DNA of 47,342 nucleotides from Clostridiales bacterium (lineage in GTDB: Bacteria; Bacillota; Clostridia; Caldicoprobacterales; UBA3941), in contig JAAYGY010000082.1 in assembly GCA_012735575.1 (NCBI GenBank), positions 1 through 47,342 on the forward strand. Reading direction: 5' to 3'. Shown in pieces: positions 39,682 to 47,342 of the stretch (position 1 is its first letter; every line of letters begins with the position of its first letter). The notes under the pieces are model-generated. The model did not search any database. It was given only the letters and a program-made list of their open reading frames with translations, and had not been told where the DNA came from. Position numbers and translations under genes: made by a program.

Positions 39682-40602
39682 ATGAGCGACTTTTTTCCTA
39701 ACGGGGTTTGGCCTACAATGCTTACCCCCTTTACCAAGGATAACAGGGTAGACTATCCTGCTTTGGAGGCATTAATAGACTGGTATATTGAGCAAGGCGT
39801 AGATGGTCTCTTTGCCGTGTGTCAATCAAGTGAGATGTACTACCTGACCTTGGAAGAACGAACCAAGATAGCAAGCTTTGTCAGGGAAAAAGCAGGGGAC
39901 CGGGTTCCTGTCATTGCTTCAGGACATATCTCCGATGATATAGAGGAACAAATTGAAGAGCTAAAGGCTATGGCAGATACCGGTATAGATGCGCTGGTAA
40001 TATTAAGCAATCATTTTGCCGAGAAACATGAGGATGACCAGACATGGAAGAGTAATGCCGTAAAAATTTTGGATAAAATACCTGACATACCCTTGGGCAT
40101 ATATGAATGTCCCGTACCCTACAAGCGGCTTATGTCACCTGAATTATTAAAATGGTGTGCTGAAACAGGACGTTTTTACTTTTTAAAGGACACCAGTTGT
40201 GATGTAGGTCTTATACACGCCAAGTACGAGGCAGTAAAAGGGAGTAAGCTAAAGATATACAATGCAAATGCTGCTACATTATTGGATTCATTAAGAATAG
40301 GAATTGCGGGCTTTAGTGGTATAATGGCAAATTTTCATCCCAGGCCTTATGTATGGCTAACCAGAAACTGGCATAAAGATGTTAAAAAAGCTGAGCTTGT
40401 CCAGGATTTTTTAGGGACCATGTCCTTGGCAGAAGGACAGTCCTATCCCATAAATGCTAAATACCACCTTCAGCTGGAGGGAGTGCCTGTAGAGCTATAC
40501 AGCAGGACTAGAGACTATAAAGAATTAAGATCTGCCGATAAGATTGTTGTAGAACAACTACATAGACTTACCCGGGAATTTATCAGTAAATGCAATCTAT
40601 AA
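39682..40602 (+). CDS. DapA/NanA-family lyase (N-acetylneuraminate lyase superfamily)
   Basis: A 306-residue class I aldolase-type TIM barrel. The Schiff-base lysine is Lys169 in FYFLKDTSCD, and the catalytic Tyr141 is in GIYECPVPYKR, 28 residues before it as in E. coli DapA (133/161). The usual GTTGE or GSTGE loop reads CQSSEMYYLTLEER, so the carboxylate-binding Thr pair is replaced by Ser-Ser. It would cleave or form a 2-keto acid, but the substrate is open; lysine synthesis is unlikely in this setting. The ATG at 39682 has GGAGG 7 nt upstream; an ATG at 39616 would add 22 residues without homology. It is 36 nt ahead of the mannosidase gene. Confidence 0.87.
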   Translation: MSDFFPNGVWPTMLTPFTKDNRVDYPALEALIDWYIEQGVDGLFAVCQSSEMYYLTLEERTKIASFVREKAGDRVPVIASGHISDDIEEQIEELKAMADTGIDALVILSNHFAEKHEDDQTWKSNAVKILDKIPDIPLGIYECPVPYKRLMSPELLKWCAETGRFYFLKDTSCDVGLIHAKYEAVKGSKLKIYNANAATLLDSLRIGIAGFSGIMANFHPRPYVWLTRNWHKDVKKAELVQDFLGTMSLAEGQSYPINAKYHLQLEGVPVELYSRTRDYKELRSADKIVVEQLHRLTREFISKCNL

Positions 40603-40638
40603 GTAATTACTTAGATAAAATAGTGAGGAGGGAATCTT

Positions 40639-43600
40639 GTGGAGTTTACCCAGGATAGGATATTGCAACGCAAGCTGGCGGCTATAGAAAAGGCTATAAT
40701 AGAAGATTTCCGTGAGCTTACCACCTGGAAAACCAGGGAGGGTTTCTATGAAGAACCAGGGGTATATACTAATATAGGGCCATGGACAGACATATCCATG
40801 GGTGATAGATGGATATGTGCCGACAGTGTTACCAGATGGTTTAAGAGGGAGATAGTAATTCCCAAAGAGTTTGACGGGAGACAGGTAGTCCTGGAGCTGG
40901 ATTTTGGAGGCGAAGGCCTTGTAAAGATAGACGGTGTCATACAATCTGCATTGACATCCTACCTTAGGGAAAGTGAAGTTTCCAGGACCAGGGTCATGCT
41001 ACCTCGAATCCCCAAGGCAGGGGAGATTTTTGAGGTGGAAGTGGAGGCTGCCTTAAACTATATGGAGTTTGCCCCCTATAGGGATCAAGGTGCTAAAAAT
41101 ATTGAGTATCAGTTCAGGTATGCCCTGTTAGGTGTGGTAAATGAAGAGGTAGAACAGTATTATTTTGATATCAAAACCGCCTATGATGCAATGGTAGCCC
41201 TGAGAAGTCCTATTGAAAAGGTGATAGCTACAAATGTCAGTCTTCCTCATGATATTGAGCGAATCCTTGAAAGCCTGACCAAAGATTCCTATATATATCA
41301 AAAACTGTTGGATGCAGTGCTTCATTCCCTGACCATTGTTGATGTGGATTATGGTTATGAAGCCTTGGTAAAATCCATAGGTCAGGCCAGACAAATTCTA
41401 AAGGAAAAACTGGATAAGATACCTCATAACCCTCATGCCTTAATAAAGTTTGTGGGCCAGGCACATATAGATACAGCATGGCGTTGGCCGGTTAAGGAGA
41501 CCGTTAGGAAATGTGGAAAGACTATGGCAAATGTTCTTGACCTTATGGACAGGTACAATGAGTTTATCTTTGCTTTTAGTCAGCCTCAATTATTTGAATA
41601 TATTAAGGATCATTATCCTGAACTCTATGAGAGGATCAAGGAAAAGGTAAAATCAGGGCAGTTTGAGCTGGTGGGCAATACTTGGGTGGAGATGGATACC
41701 AATGTACCCTCAGGTGAAAGCCTGGTAAGACAACTGCTGTATGGCAGAGCCTTTTTCATGGATGAGTTTGATCAATATTCCAAGGTATTCTGGATGCCCG
41801 ATGTCTTTGGCTATAGCTGGGCTCTTCCACAGATTATTAAGCGCTCGGGCATGGAGTATTTCTTTACATCCAAGCTCATAAACAACGATACCAATAGATT
41901 TCCCCATTCCCTGTTTATGTGGCAGGGTATTGATGGTACCCGTATTCTGTCCTATGTACAGCGTTTAAACTATAACGGAAGGTTCAATCCCGAGACTGTT
42001 GAGACCATATATAACAGGTTTGACCAAAAGCATATATGCGAAGATTTACTTATGACCTTTGGTTATGGTGATGGCGGGGGAGGACCAAACTATCAGATGC
42101 TTGAAACCAGTCGCAGGCTAAAATCCTTCCCAGGGCTGCAAAAAACCGAGATGAACACCTCTGTATCCTTTTTTGACAAAGTGGCTTGCCTGGAGGATCA
42201 GCTTCCCGTATGGAAGGATGAGATGTATTATGAATATCACAGAGGAACCTACACCAGTCAGGCACGGACCAAGATGCATAACAGACGTTCAGAACTGGGT
42301 ATGAGGCAGGCAGAGATATTGGCTGCAATGGCTTTTGACAAGACAGGATCAGAGTATCCCTATGAGGATATCCTAAAGGCCTACAAGATAATCCTTAGAA
42401 ATCAGTTCCACGATATTATCCCCGGCTCATCCATAAAAGCTGTTTATGATGATTGCGAAAAGGAGTATGCCCAGGTTTTTGATATCATCCAAAAAATCCA
42501 AGGAACTGCTGTTGAAAGTCTAACCAGGGAAGCTCTTCCTGAAGAAGTCACCGTATTTAACAGCTTGTCCTGGGATCGGGTGGGAAATGTAAAGGTTAAG
42601 CTTCCAGAAGGATTTAAGCAGGGGGTAGTAGTAGATCAGGAGGGCAATGAGGTTCCTTCTATCATAGAGGGTGATGAAATAGAGTTTGAGGACTGTGTTC
42701 CAGCACTAGGCAGCAGAGTTTATAGAATTGAACCTAAGGCAGCATCTACTGATATTTCGGGCACCCCTATAAGAGTCAGTGAAAATGCCATGGAAAACAA
42801 ATATTATAGGATAATGCTGGATGACGGAGGTAATTTAACCAGTATTTTCGACAAAGTAAATAACTGTGAAGTTTTAGAACAGGGTAAGGTATCCAATGTA
42901 ATGCAGATTTTTGAGGATAAGCCCTGCTGCGAAACGGCATGGAATATCGATCTGGAGTATCAAAATAAGGGCTGGGATCTTCTTGAGGGAAAGGTTGAGG
43001 TAATTGAGCAAAGCCTGGTAAAAGGTGTTGTACGGGTTACAAAAGAGTTTAATCTGTCCACCATAGTACAGGATATAACCATATATTCATCAATACCCAG
43101 AATCGATTTTAAGACCAGGGTTAATTGGCAGGAGACTGAAAAAATGCTAAAGGCTGCCTTCTACGTAAATGTACTGTCAAATAAGGCTACCTATGAAATT
43201 CAGTTTGGCGCAATTGAGCGGCCTACTCACTGGAATACCAGCTATGACAAGGCCAGGTTTGAGGTATGTGGCCATAAATGGGCCGATCTTTCTGAAGGTG
43301 GCTATGGAGTAAGCCTGTTAAACGACTGCAAGTATGGATACGATATCAAAGACAATCGTATGCGTATTACCCTGTTGCGGGCTCCCATAGATCCAGACCC
43401 CACTGCCGACAAGGGTACACATGAATTTTGCTATTCCCTGTATCCTCATAAAGGCAATTTTATTGAAGGGGAAACGGTAAACGCTGGCTTTGAACTTAAT
43501 GTTCCTTTGCTGGCTATACCTGGACGCAGGATGATAACTGAAGGTTCCTATGCTCAGATATCACATAAAAATGTTATTATCGATACCATAAAATGTGCTG

Positions 43601-43803
43601 AGGACGGCGAGGGAATTATTCTAAGGGTATACGAATCAGAGGGGATCCGGGGCAATACTACCATAACCCTTTCCTCTTCTCCTACCAGGGTATATGAATG
43701 CAACCTGATGGAGGAAAAGGAAAGGGAGATAGAAATAGACGGTGCTTCCTTTAGCTTTAATATAAAGCCCTTTGAAATAAAGACCTTTAGAATATGTAAG
43801 TAA
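40639..43803 (+). CDS. Alpha-mannosidase, glycoside hydrolase family 38
   Basis: A 1054-residue retaining alpha-mannosidase. After an N-terminal beta region (1-265), the catalytic domain has zinc ligands His276 and Asp278 in GQAHIDTAWRWP, the nucleophile Asp388 in WMPDVFGYSWALPQI, and a third zinc-site His in NQFHDIIPGSSI. The middle three-helix and C-terminal beta-sandwich domains follow (from about 640). There is no signal peptide, so it acts in the cytoplasm on imported mannosides. The GTG at 40639 has GAGGAGGG upstream. It is similar in size to Firmicute and human MAN2C1-type cytosolic enzymes. It probably shares a transcript with the lyase gene just upstream. Confidence 0.95.
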   Translation: MEFTQDRILQRKLAAIEKAIIEDFRELTTWKTREGFYEEPGVYTNIGPWTDISMGDRWICADSVTRWFKREIVIPKEFDGRQVVLELDFGGEGLVKIDGVIQSALTSYLRESEVSRTRVMLPRIPKAGEIFEVEVEAALNYMEFAPYRDQGAKNIEYQFRYALLGVVNEEVEQYYFDIKTAYDAMVALRSPIEKVIATNVSLPHDIERILESLTKDSYIYQKLLDAVLHSLTIVDVDYGYEALVKSIGQARQILKEKLDKIPHNPHALIKFVGQAHIDTAWRWPVKETVRKCGKTMANVLDLMDRYNEFIFAFSQPQLFEYIKDHYPELYERIKEKVKSGQFELVGNTWVEMDTNVPSGESLVRQLLYGRAFFMDEFDQYSKVFWMPDVFGYSWALPQIIKRSGMEYFFTSKLINNDTNRFPHSLFMWQGIDGTRILSYVQRLNYNGRFNPETVETIYNRFDQKHICEDLLMTFGYGDGGGGPNYQMLETSRRLKSFPGLQKTEMNTSVSFFDKVACLEDQLPVWKDEMYYEYHRGTYTSQARTKMHNRRSELGMRQAEILAAMAFDKTGSEYPYEDILKAYKIILRNQFHDIIPGSSIKAVYDDCEKEYAQVFDIIQKIQGTAVESLTREALPEEVTVFNSLSWDRVGNVKVKLPEGFKQGVVVDQEGNEVPSIIEGDEIEFEDCVPALGSRVYRIEPKAASTDISGTPIRVSENAMENKYYRIMLDDGGNLTSIFDKVNNCEVLEQGKVSNVMQIFEDKPCCETAWNIDLEYQNKGWDLLEGKVEVIEQSLVKGVVRVTKEFNLSTIVQDITIYSSIPRIDFKTRVNWQETEKMLKAAFYVNVLSNKATYEIQFGAIERPTHWNTSYDKARFEVCGHKWADLSEGGYGVSLLNDCKYGYDIKDNRMRITLLRAPIDPDPTADKGTHEFCYSLYPHKGNFIEGETVNAGFELNVPLLAIPGRRMITEGSYAQISHKNVIIDTIKCAEDGEGIILRVYESEGIRGNTTITLSSSPTRVYECNLMEEKEREIEIDGASFSFNIKPFEIKTFRICK

Positions 43804-43951
43804 TGCAAATAAAATTATGGTGAAAAACCTTTTGCAATTAATCAGATATTCTTATTATATAAATTCCTACTATATCTTATTGATAATTGTTTATATAGTT
43901 TATTTCATGGACCATTGGCATAATAAATTATAAATTAGAATGGAGAAGTCT

Positions 43952-45013
43952 ATGCAAAGCAAAGTAATTTTAAAATCAGAACTAACCAAAGAAATATTAA
44001 CATCAATACTCCACAAGATAAAGGATATCAAGGTGGGCGTTATTGGTGACGGCTGTTTAGATGTATACTGGGATGTGGATATGCGTCTAAGTCAACTATC
44101 CAGGGAAACCCCCCATTATCCTTTGCCAGTAGTAAATGAGAGGATATATCCCGGAGGGGGCAGCAATGTTGCATGGAATATGAAGGATTTAGGCGCATCC
44201 CAGGTATACATGCTTTCAGTTATAGGAGATGACTGGCGGGCACAATGTTTGATTTCCAAACTTGAGGAGAAGGGTGTCGATACTCAATTTATGATTACTG
44301 ACCAGAATAGAATAACACCTGCCTATTGCAAGCCTATGAAAAGAGGATATTCGGATTTGATATATGAAGACGCCAGAATTGACTTTGAAAATCACGCTCC
44401 CATATCTAAAGATACTGAGGCAAAAATAATAGAAAATTTACACCAGATAGCTAAAAAAGTGGATATTATTGCTGTCTGTGATCAGTTTGAGCATGGTATA
44501 GTAAATGAAAACATAAGGAAGGAACTGGAGAACCTGGGGTTGCAGGGCAAAAAAATAATAGTAGACAGCCGGTCAAGGATCGGGCTGTATCGCCATGCAA
44601 TCATAAAGCCCAATGAGATGGAAGCAATGGGTGCGGCATTTAATGCAGACTATACAGACACATCTGATTTTACACTACAAAACATTATAGAGGGTACATA
44701 TAAACTTTATCTTCAAAACAAGGCCCCTGTCATTGTAACCTTGGGCAGTAAGGGATCACTGTGGTACGATGGGAATAGTTTATGCATGGCAGATGCAGTG
44801 CCTGTAGAGCCCCCTATAGACATAGTGGGGGCAGGGGATGCCTTTCTTTCGGCTTTTTCTTTAGCCTATGGTGCGGGATTTGAAGGGCATGAGGCAATTG
44901 CCTTTGGGAATATGGCCTCATCGGTAGTTATACAAAAGATAGGCATGGCCGGGACTGTTACTTCTGAAGAGTTGTTTACACAGTTTGAGAGGGTGAAAGC
45001 TTATGAAAAATGA
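43952..45013 (+). CDS. PfkB-family sugar kinase, RfaE/HldE-like
   Basis: A 353-residue ribokinase-fold kinase. The N-terminal pattern VIGDGCLDVYWDVDMRLSQLSRE and PGGGSNVAWNMKDLGA closely follows the kinase half of HldE/RfaE (heptose-7-phosphate 1-kinase). The catalytic Asp lies in DIVGAGDAFLSAFSLAYGAG and the nucleotide loop in PVIVTLGSKGSLWYDG. The HldE adenylyltransferase half is absent. I infer phosphorylation at C1 of a sugar or sugar phosphate. The ATG at 43952 follows TGGAGAAG; an ATG at 43940 lacks a ribosome binding site. It overlaps the next gene by 11 nt, so the two proteins are likely made together and act in one pathway. Confidence 0.85.
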   Translation: MQSKVILKSELTKEILTSILHKIKDIKVGVIGDGCLDVYWDVDMRLSQLSRETPHYPLPVVNERIYPGGGSNVAWNMKDLGASQVYMLSVIGDDWRAQCLISKLEEKGVDTQFMITDQNRITPAYCKPMKRGYSDLIYEDARIDFENHAPISKDTEAKIIENLHQIAKKVDIIAVCDQFEHGIVNENIRKELENLGLQGKKIIVDSRSRIGLYRHAIIKPNEMEAMGAAFNADYTDTSDFTLQNIIEGTYKLYLQNKAPVIVTLGSKGSLWYDGNSLCMADAVPVEPPIDIVGAGDAFLSAFSLAYGAGFEGHEAIAFGNMASSVVIQKIGMAGTVTSEELFTQFERVKAYEK

Positions 45014-46928
45014 TAAATATTTATCCTGCAAGGAGTTCGTACCAAAGGCTTTGGATTTAGGAAAGGTAAAAACCTATTCCGCATGGGAACGACATAATCT
45101 GGTAGATGTTAATAATATGGCAAGGCCAGAGGAAGACCCGGTACCTGATTGGGATCATCCCGAATTTGACGAACTGGTAGAACGGATTGTTAATGCTCGT
45201 TTAAACGACAGGCCGGTTGTGGTATTTATGGGAGCACATGTTATTAAACTGGGCCTATCACGTTATATTATAAGGCTAATGGAAGAGGGTGTTATAACCC
45301 ATATCGCCAGCAATGGTGCTGGTAGTATCCACGACTTTGAACTGGCATACCTTGGAGGTACCTCCGAGCATGTACCTACTGCCATTGAAGATGGTTCCTT
45401 TGGAATGTGGGAAGAGACTGGTGCCTGGATGAATGAAGCCATAAGGCAGGGCTATGCTATGGGTTATGGCTATGGTAAGAGTTTGGCCTGTTATATAGAA
45501 AATAATCCTGATAAATTCTCACACAAGGAAGACTGCATAGTATACAGAGCCTATAAGATGGGTGTTCCAGCCACCTATCATGTAACCATAGGAACGGATA
45601 TAATCCATCAGCATCCCCTGGTGGACTTTGCAGCACTGGGAGGCAGCAGCGGGATAGACTTTACTATATTTTGCAACAGCATCTCACATCTGGAAGGCGG
45701 AGTTTTCCTAAACATAGGCTCTGCGGTAACTGGCGCAGAGGTATTTTTAAAGGCCTTGTCCATAGGAAGAAACCAGGGCTATACCATAGAAAGGATTACT
45801 ACTGCTAATTTTGACATTATCCCTTTAGGTGATTATAGGGGCTATGTAGGGGATGATCATTTCCATTATTACTATCGCCCAAGAAAGAACGTTATCAACA
45901 GGCCCACCAGCCTGGGAGGAAAGGGATTCTATATCCAAGGAAACCACAAGGATACAATTCCTAACCTCTATGACAGGGTAATGGGCAGACTTGCTGCGCA
46001 AAAACTCTCTGATGAAAAAACTCATGACCAAAAATCTTTAGATGAAAATTCTCTCCATGAGATTTCTTCTGATCAACCTTGTTGTGATAAAAAGTCCAAA
46101 AAAACACTTTTTAATATGGAATACAGCCCTATTGAAATAATCAACATGCCAAATAATAAACCGCCTATAAAATCTGTAATATTTGATTTTGATGGGACCT
46201 TGTCTACTCTACGCCAGGGTTGGGAAGATATTATGGAGCCTCTGATGCTGGAGATGATCACTGGGGGTAAGGAGCCCAGCTTTCAGCTTAGGGAAAAAGT
46301 TAAGCAATATATAGATGAGTCAACAGGGATTCAAACCATATTTCAAATGGAGTGGCTGGAAGAACAGGTTAGACTTTGGGGCATAAACCCTGTAGTGCAG
46401 GATAAATGGTGGTACAAGGATGAATACAACCGCCGGCTATTGGATATGGTAAGAACCCGAGTAGAAAAATTGGAAAGAGGGGAGGCCAATCCGGAAGACT
46501 TTCTTATTAAGGGCAGTAAGGAATTTTTAGATGATCTAAGTTCAATGGACCTGGATCTCTATGTAGCCAGTGGTACCGATCATGGGGATGTAGTAAGAGA
46601 AGTAGAGGCTTTGGGCCTGTCCCATTACTTTACCCAGATAGCAGGTGCCCCTGAAAGAAGGATGGATTGTTCCAAAGAGGAAATCCTAAGAATCCTTATG
46701 GAGGATAAGGGACTTAAGGGCAGCCAACTTTTGGTTATAGGTGATGGCAAGGTGGAGATAGCCTTAGGGGTGGAGGCAGGTGCCATGGCCATTGGAGTTG
46801 CAACAGATGAGATAAAAAGACAGGGAGTCAATCCCTCAAAGAGAAAGAGGCTCAAAAAGGCAGGAGCCCACATAATTATTGGAGATTTTCTATGTAGAAA
46901 TCAAATTATAGAGATGTTATTTTCATAG
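45003..46928 (+). CDS. Fusion of a deoxyhypusine-synthase-like domain of unknown function and a HAD phosphatase-like domain
   Basis: 641 residues in two parts. Residues 1-335 resemble a conserved bacterial family distantly like deoxyhypusine synthase: VVFMGAHVIKLGLSRYIIRL, THIASNGAGSIHDFELAY, EDGSFGMWEETG and LNIGSAVTGAEVFLKALS. The active-site lysine region of true deoxyhypusine synthases is not seen, so that activity is not claimed. Residues 336-365 are a pentapeptide-repeat linker. Residues 390-641 are a HAD domain with FDFDGTLSTLRQGW, YVASGTDHGDV, a lysine near MDCSKEEIL and LVIGDGKVEI, apparently catalytically complete apart from a Gly-Asp-Gly motif IV variant. The ATG at 45003 overlaps the kinase gene. 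The domain pairing suggests successive steps on one substrate. Confidence 0.75.
   Translation: MKNDKYLSCKEFVPKALDLGKVKTYSAWERHNLVDVNNMARPEEDPVPDWDHPEFDELVERIVNARLNDRPVVVFMGAHVIKLGLSRYIIRLMEEGVITHIASNGAGSIHDFELAYLGGTSEHVPTAIEDGSFGMWEETGAWMNEAIRQGYAMGYGYGKSLACYIENNPDKFSHKEDCIVYRAYKMGVPATYHVTIGTDIIHQHPLVDFAALGGSSGIDFTIFCNSISHLEGGVFLNIGSAVTGAEVFLKALSIGRNQGYTIERITTANFDIIPLGDYRGYVGDDHFHYYYRPRKNVINRPTSLGGKGFYIQGNHKDTIPNLYDRVMGRLAAQKLSDEKTHDQKSLDENSLHEISSDQPCCDKKSKKTLFNMEYSPIEIINMPNNKPPIKSVIFDFDGTLSTLRQGWEDIMEPLMLEMITGGKEPSFQLREKVKQYIDESTGIQTIFQMEWLEEQVRLWGINPVVQDKWWYKDEYNRRLLDMVRTRVEKLERGEANPEDFLIKGSKEFLDDLSSMDLDLYVASGTDHGDVVREVEALGLSHYFTQIAGAPERRMDCSKEEILRILMEDKGLKGSQLLVIGDGKVEIALGVEAGAMAIGVATDEIKRQGVNPSKRKRLKKAGAHIIIGDFLCRNQIIEMLFS
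46008..46097 (+). repeat. In-frame 15-nt tandem repeat in the fusion-protein linker
   Basis: Six 15-nt units encode SDEKT, HDQKS, LDENS, LHEIS, SDQPC and CDKKS (residues 336-365). Position 2 is Asp in five units, position 3 is acidic or Gln in five, and position 5 is Ser/Thr in five. It forms a hydrophilic linker between the two domains. Confidence 0.7.
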
Positions 46929-47115
46929 AATTTATATGGTCTATATAAAACTAAAGACTTTGTACAGAAATTTAATTGGATGTGTGATAATTACAAATAT
47001 TCTTTTGTTTTCTATGGAATGCTCCTTGTACATGGACTATCATGAAAGAGCAAATACATCTATACCTTTATTCTTTACACAAAACACACATCTGTCCTAA
47101 TGAAATATACGTTAA
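46929..47115. other. Intergenic region, no gene seen
   Basis: A/T-rich DNA after the fusion gene. A weak hairpin (TTTATA with TATAAA near 46931-46949) is not a convincing terminator. No frame with a ribosome binding site is present. Confidence 0.4.
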
Positions 47116-47342
47116 ATGATACTGGAGACCAAGACGTGGCACAAGAACCTGGAGAAAGGGAAACCATTTCAATTTGGGTACCTATTGGCAGGTTCAGTCC
47201 GGAAGACCGACGGGACAAAATTGATCACGACAAAGATTATGGGTACATCGAGGATAAGTTTAACATTGGAAGACGGATTCCCCAAATACACAGAACTTAT
47301 CACCAGCAATCCTGACGGCTTAGGCGTAGGAGATGCCCAACA
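47116..47342 (+). CDS. Unrecognised open frame, truncated by window end
   Basis: An open frame begins with ATG at 47116, directly after an in-frame stop, and runs to the window edge (75 codons). Its start reads MILETKTWHKNLEKGKP and it later contains ISLTLEDGFPKYTELI, which has the feel of real protein. I do not recognise a family. No ribosome binding site precedes the ATG, so either the real start differs or this is a fragment. Codons end in G or C more often than in neighbouring genes. A competing 71-codon frame at 47100-47315 looks less protein-like. Treat as provisional. Confidence 0.3.
   Translation, partial: MILETKTWHKNLEKGKPFQFGYLLAGSVRKTDGTKLITTKIMGTSRISLTLEDGFPKYTELITSNPDGLGVGDAQ

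Noticed and set aside
45003-46010. Calling the N-terminal domain a true deoxyhypusine synthase
   Set aside because: Resemblance is limited to the Rossmann-like region; the catalytic lysine segment is not evident and eIF5A is not expected in this bacterium.
47100-47315. 71-codon frame starting MKYTLNDTGDQ
   Set aside because: Lacks a ribosome binding site, has an implausible charged composition and overlaps the more protein-like frame from 47116.
1-47342. CRISPR arrays, tRNA, rRNA, insertion sequences, prophage
   Set aside because: None seen: no spaced direct repeats, no transposase or integrase and no RNA-gene signatures. The tandem repeats found are contiguous and short.

Overview
The window looks like chromosomal DNA of a low-GC anaerobic Firmicute, most likely class Clostridia. 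The signs are A/T-rich intergenic DNA, strong GGAGG-type ribosome binding sites, frequent TTG and GTG starts, an oxygen-independent NrdD/NrdG reductase, rubrerythrin, a GntR/YtrA-type ABC operon and a clostridial mix of sugar genes. No rRNA, tRNA, CRISPR array, insertion sequence or prophage was seen. Most of the window reads as core metabolism plus two accessory sugar regions.

Layout. 1-6.6 kb: the end of a chromate-transporter-family gene, a CBM9-like protein, a small helical protein, a TRM11-like methylase, a GntR-ABC operon with a clear operator, a GNAT acetyltransferase and a YkuK-like RNase H-fold protein. 6.8-12.6 kb: comEC, pgi, a Gfo/Idh/MocA dehydrogenase, a compositionally odd non-coding island and a small holin-like membrane protein. 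12.7-13.9 kb: Cu/Zn superoxide dismutase and rubrerythrin, convergent around one terminator. 14-18 kb: a RecQ-family helicase convergent with a two-gene ABC exporter. 18-23.9 kb: galU, a phosphoglucomutase-type enzyme and two HAD proteins in a row, then a CoA-disulfide-reductase/rhodanese fusion. 24-29.6 kb: a rhamnose operon (LacI-type regulator, rhamnulokinase, an ASRT-domain protein, rhamnose isomerase, class II aldolase) with an operator inside the first promoter and a terminator at the end. 29.6-38.4 kb: fba, murC, a methionine-synthase-like protein without a B12 domain, nrdG/nrdD and archaeal-type apgM. 38.5-46.9 kb: five same-strand genes (UroD-like, DapA-like, GH38 alpha-mannosidase, RfaE-like PfkB kinase, and a DHS-like/HAD fusion). 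46.9-47.3 kb: non-coding DNA and the start of an unrecognised open frame cut by the window end.

How the genes fit together. Pgi, GalU, the phosphomutase, Fba and ApgM cover glucose-6-phosphate, glucose-1-phosphate/UDP-glucose and lower glycolysis. The rhamnose operon would deliver dihydroxyacetone phosphate and lactaldehyde into it. The best candidate for an undescribed system is the 38.5-46.9 kb cluster. In it a sugar kinase of the heptose-1-kinase type overlaps a gene that fuses a deoxyhypusine-synthase-like domain of unknown role to a HAD phosphatase-like domain, downstream of an alpha-mannosidase and a lyase. The second theme is in-frame short tandem repeats: 21-nt units inside comEC and 15-nt units in the linker of the DHS-HAD fusion, alongside 10-nt and about 11-nt repeats in intergenic DNA.
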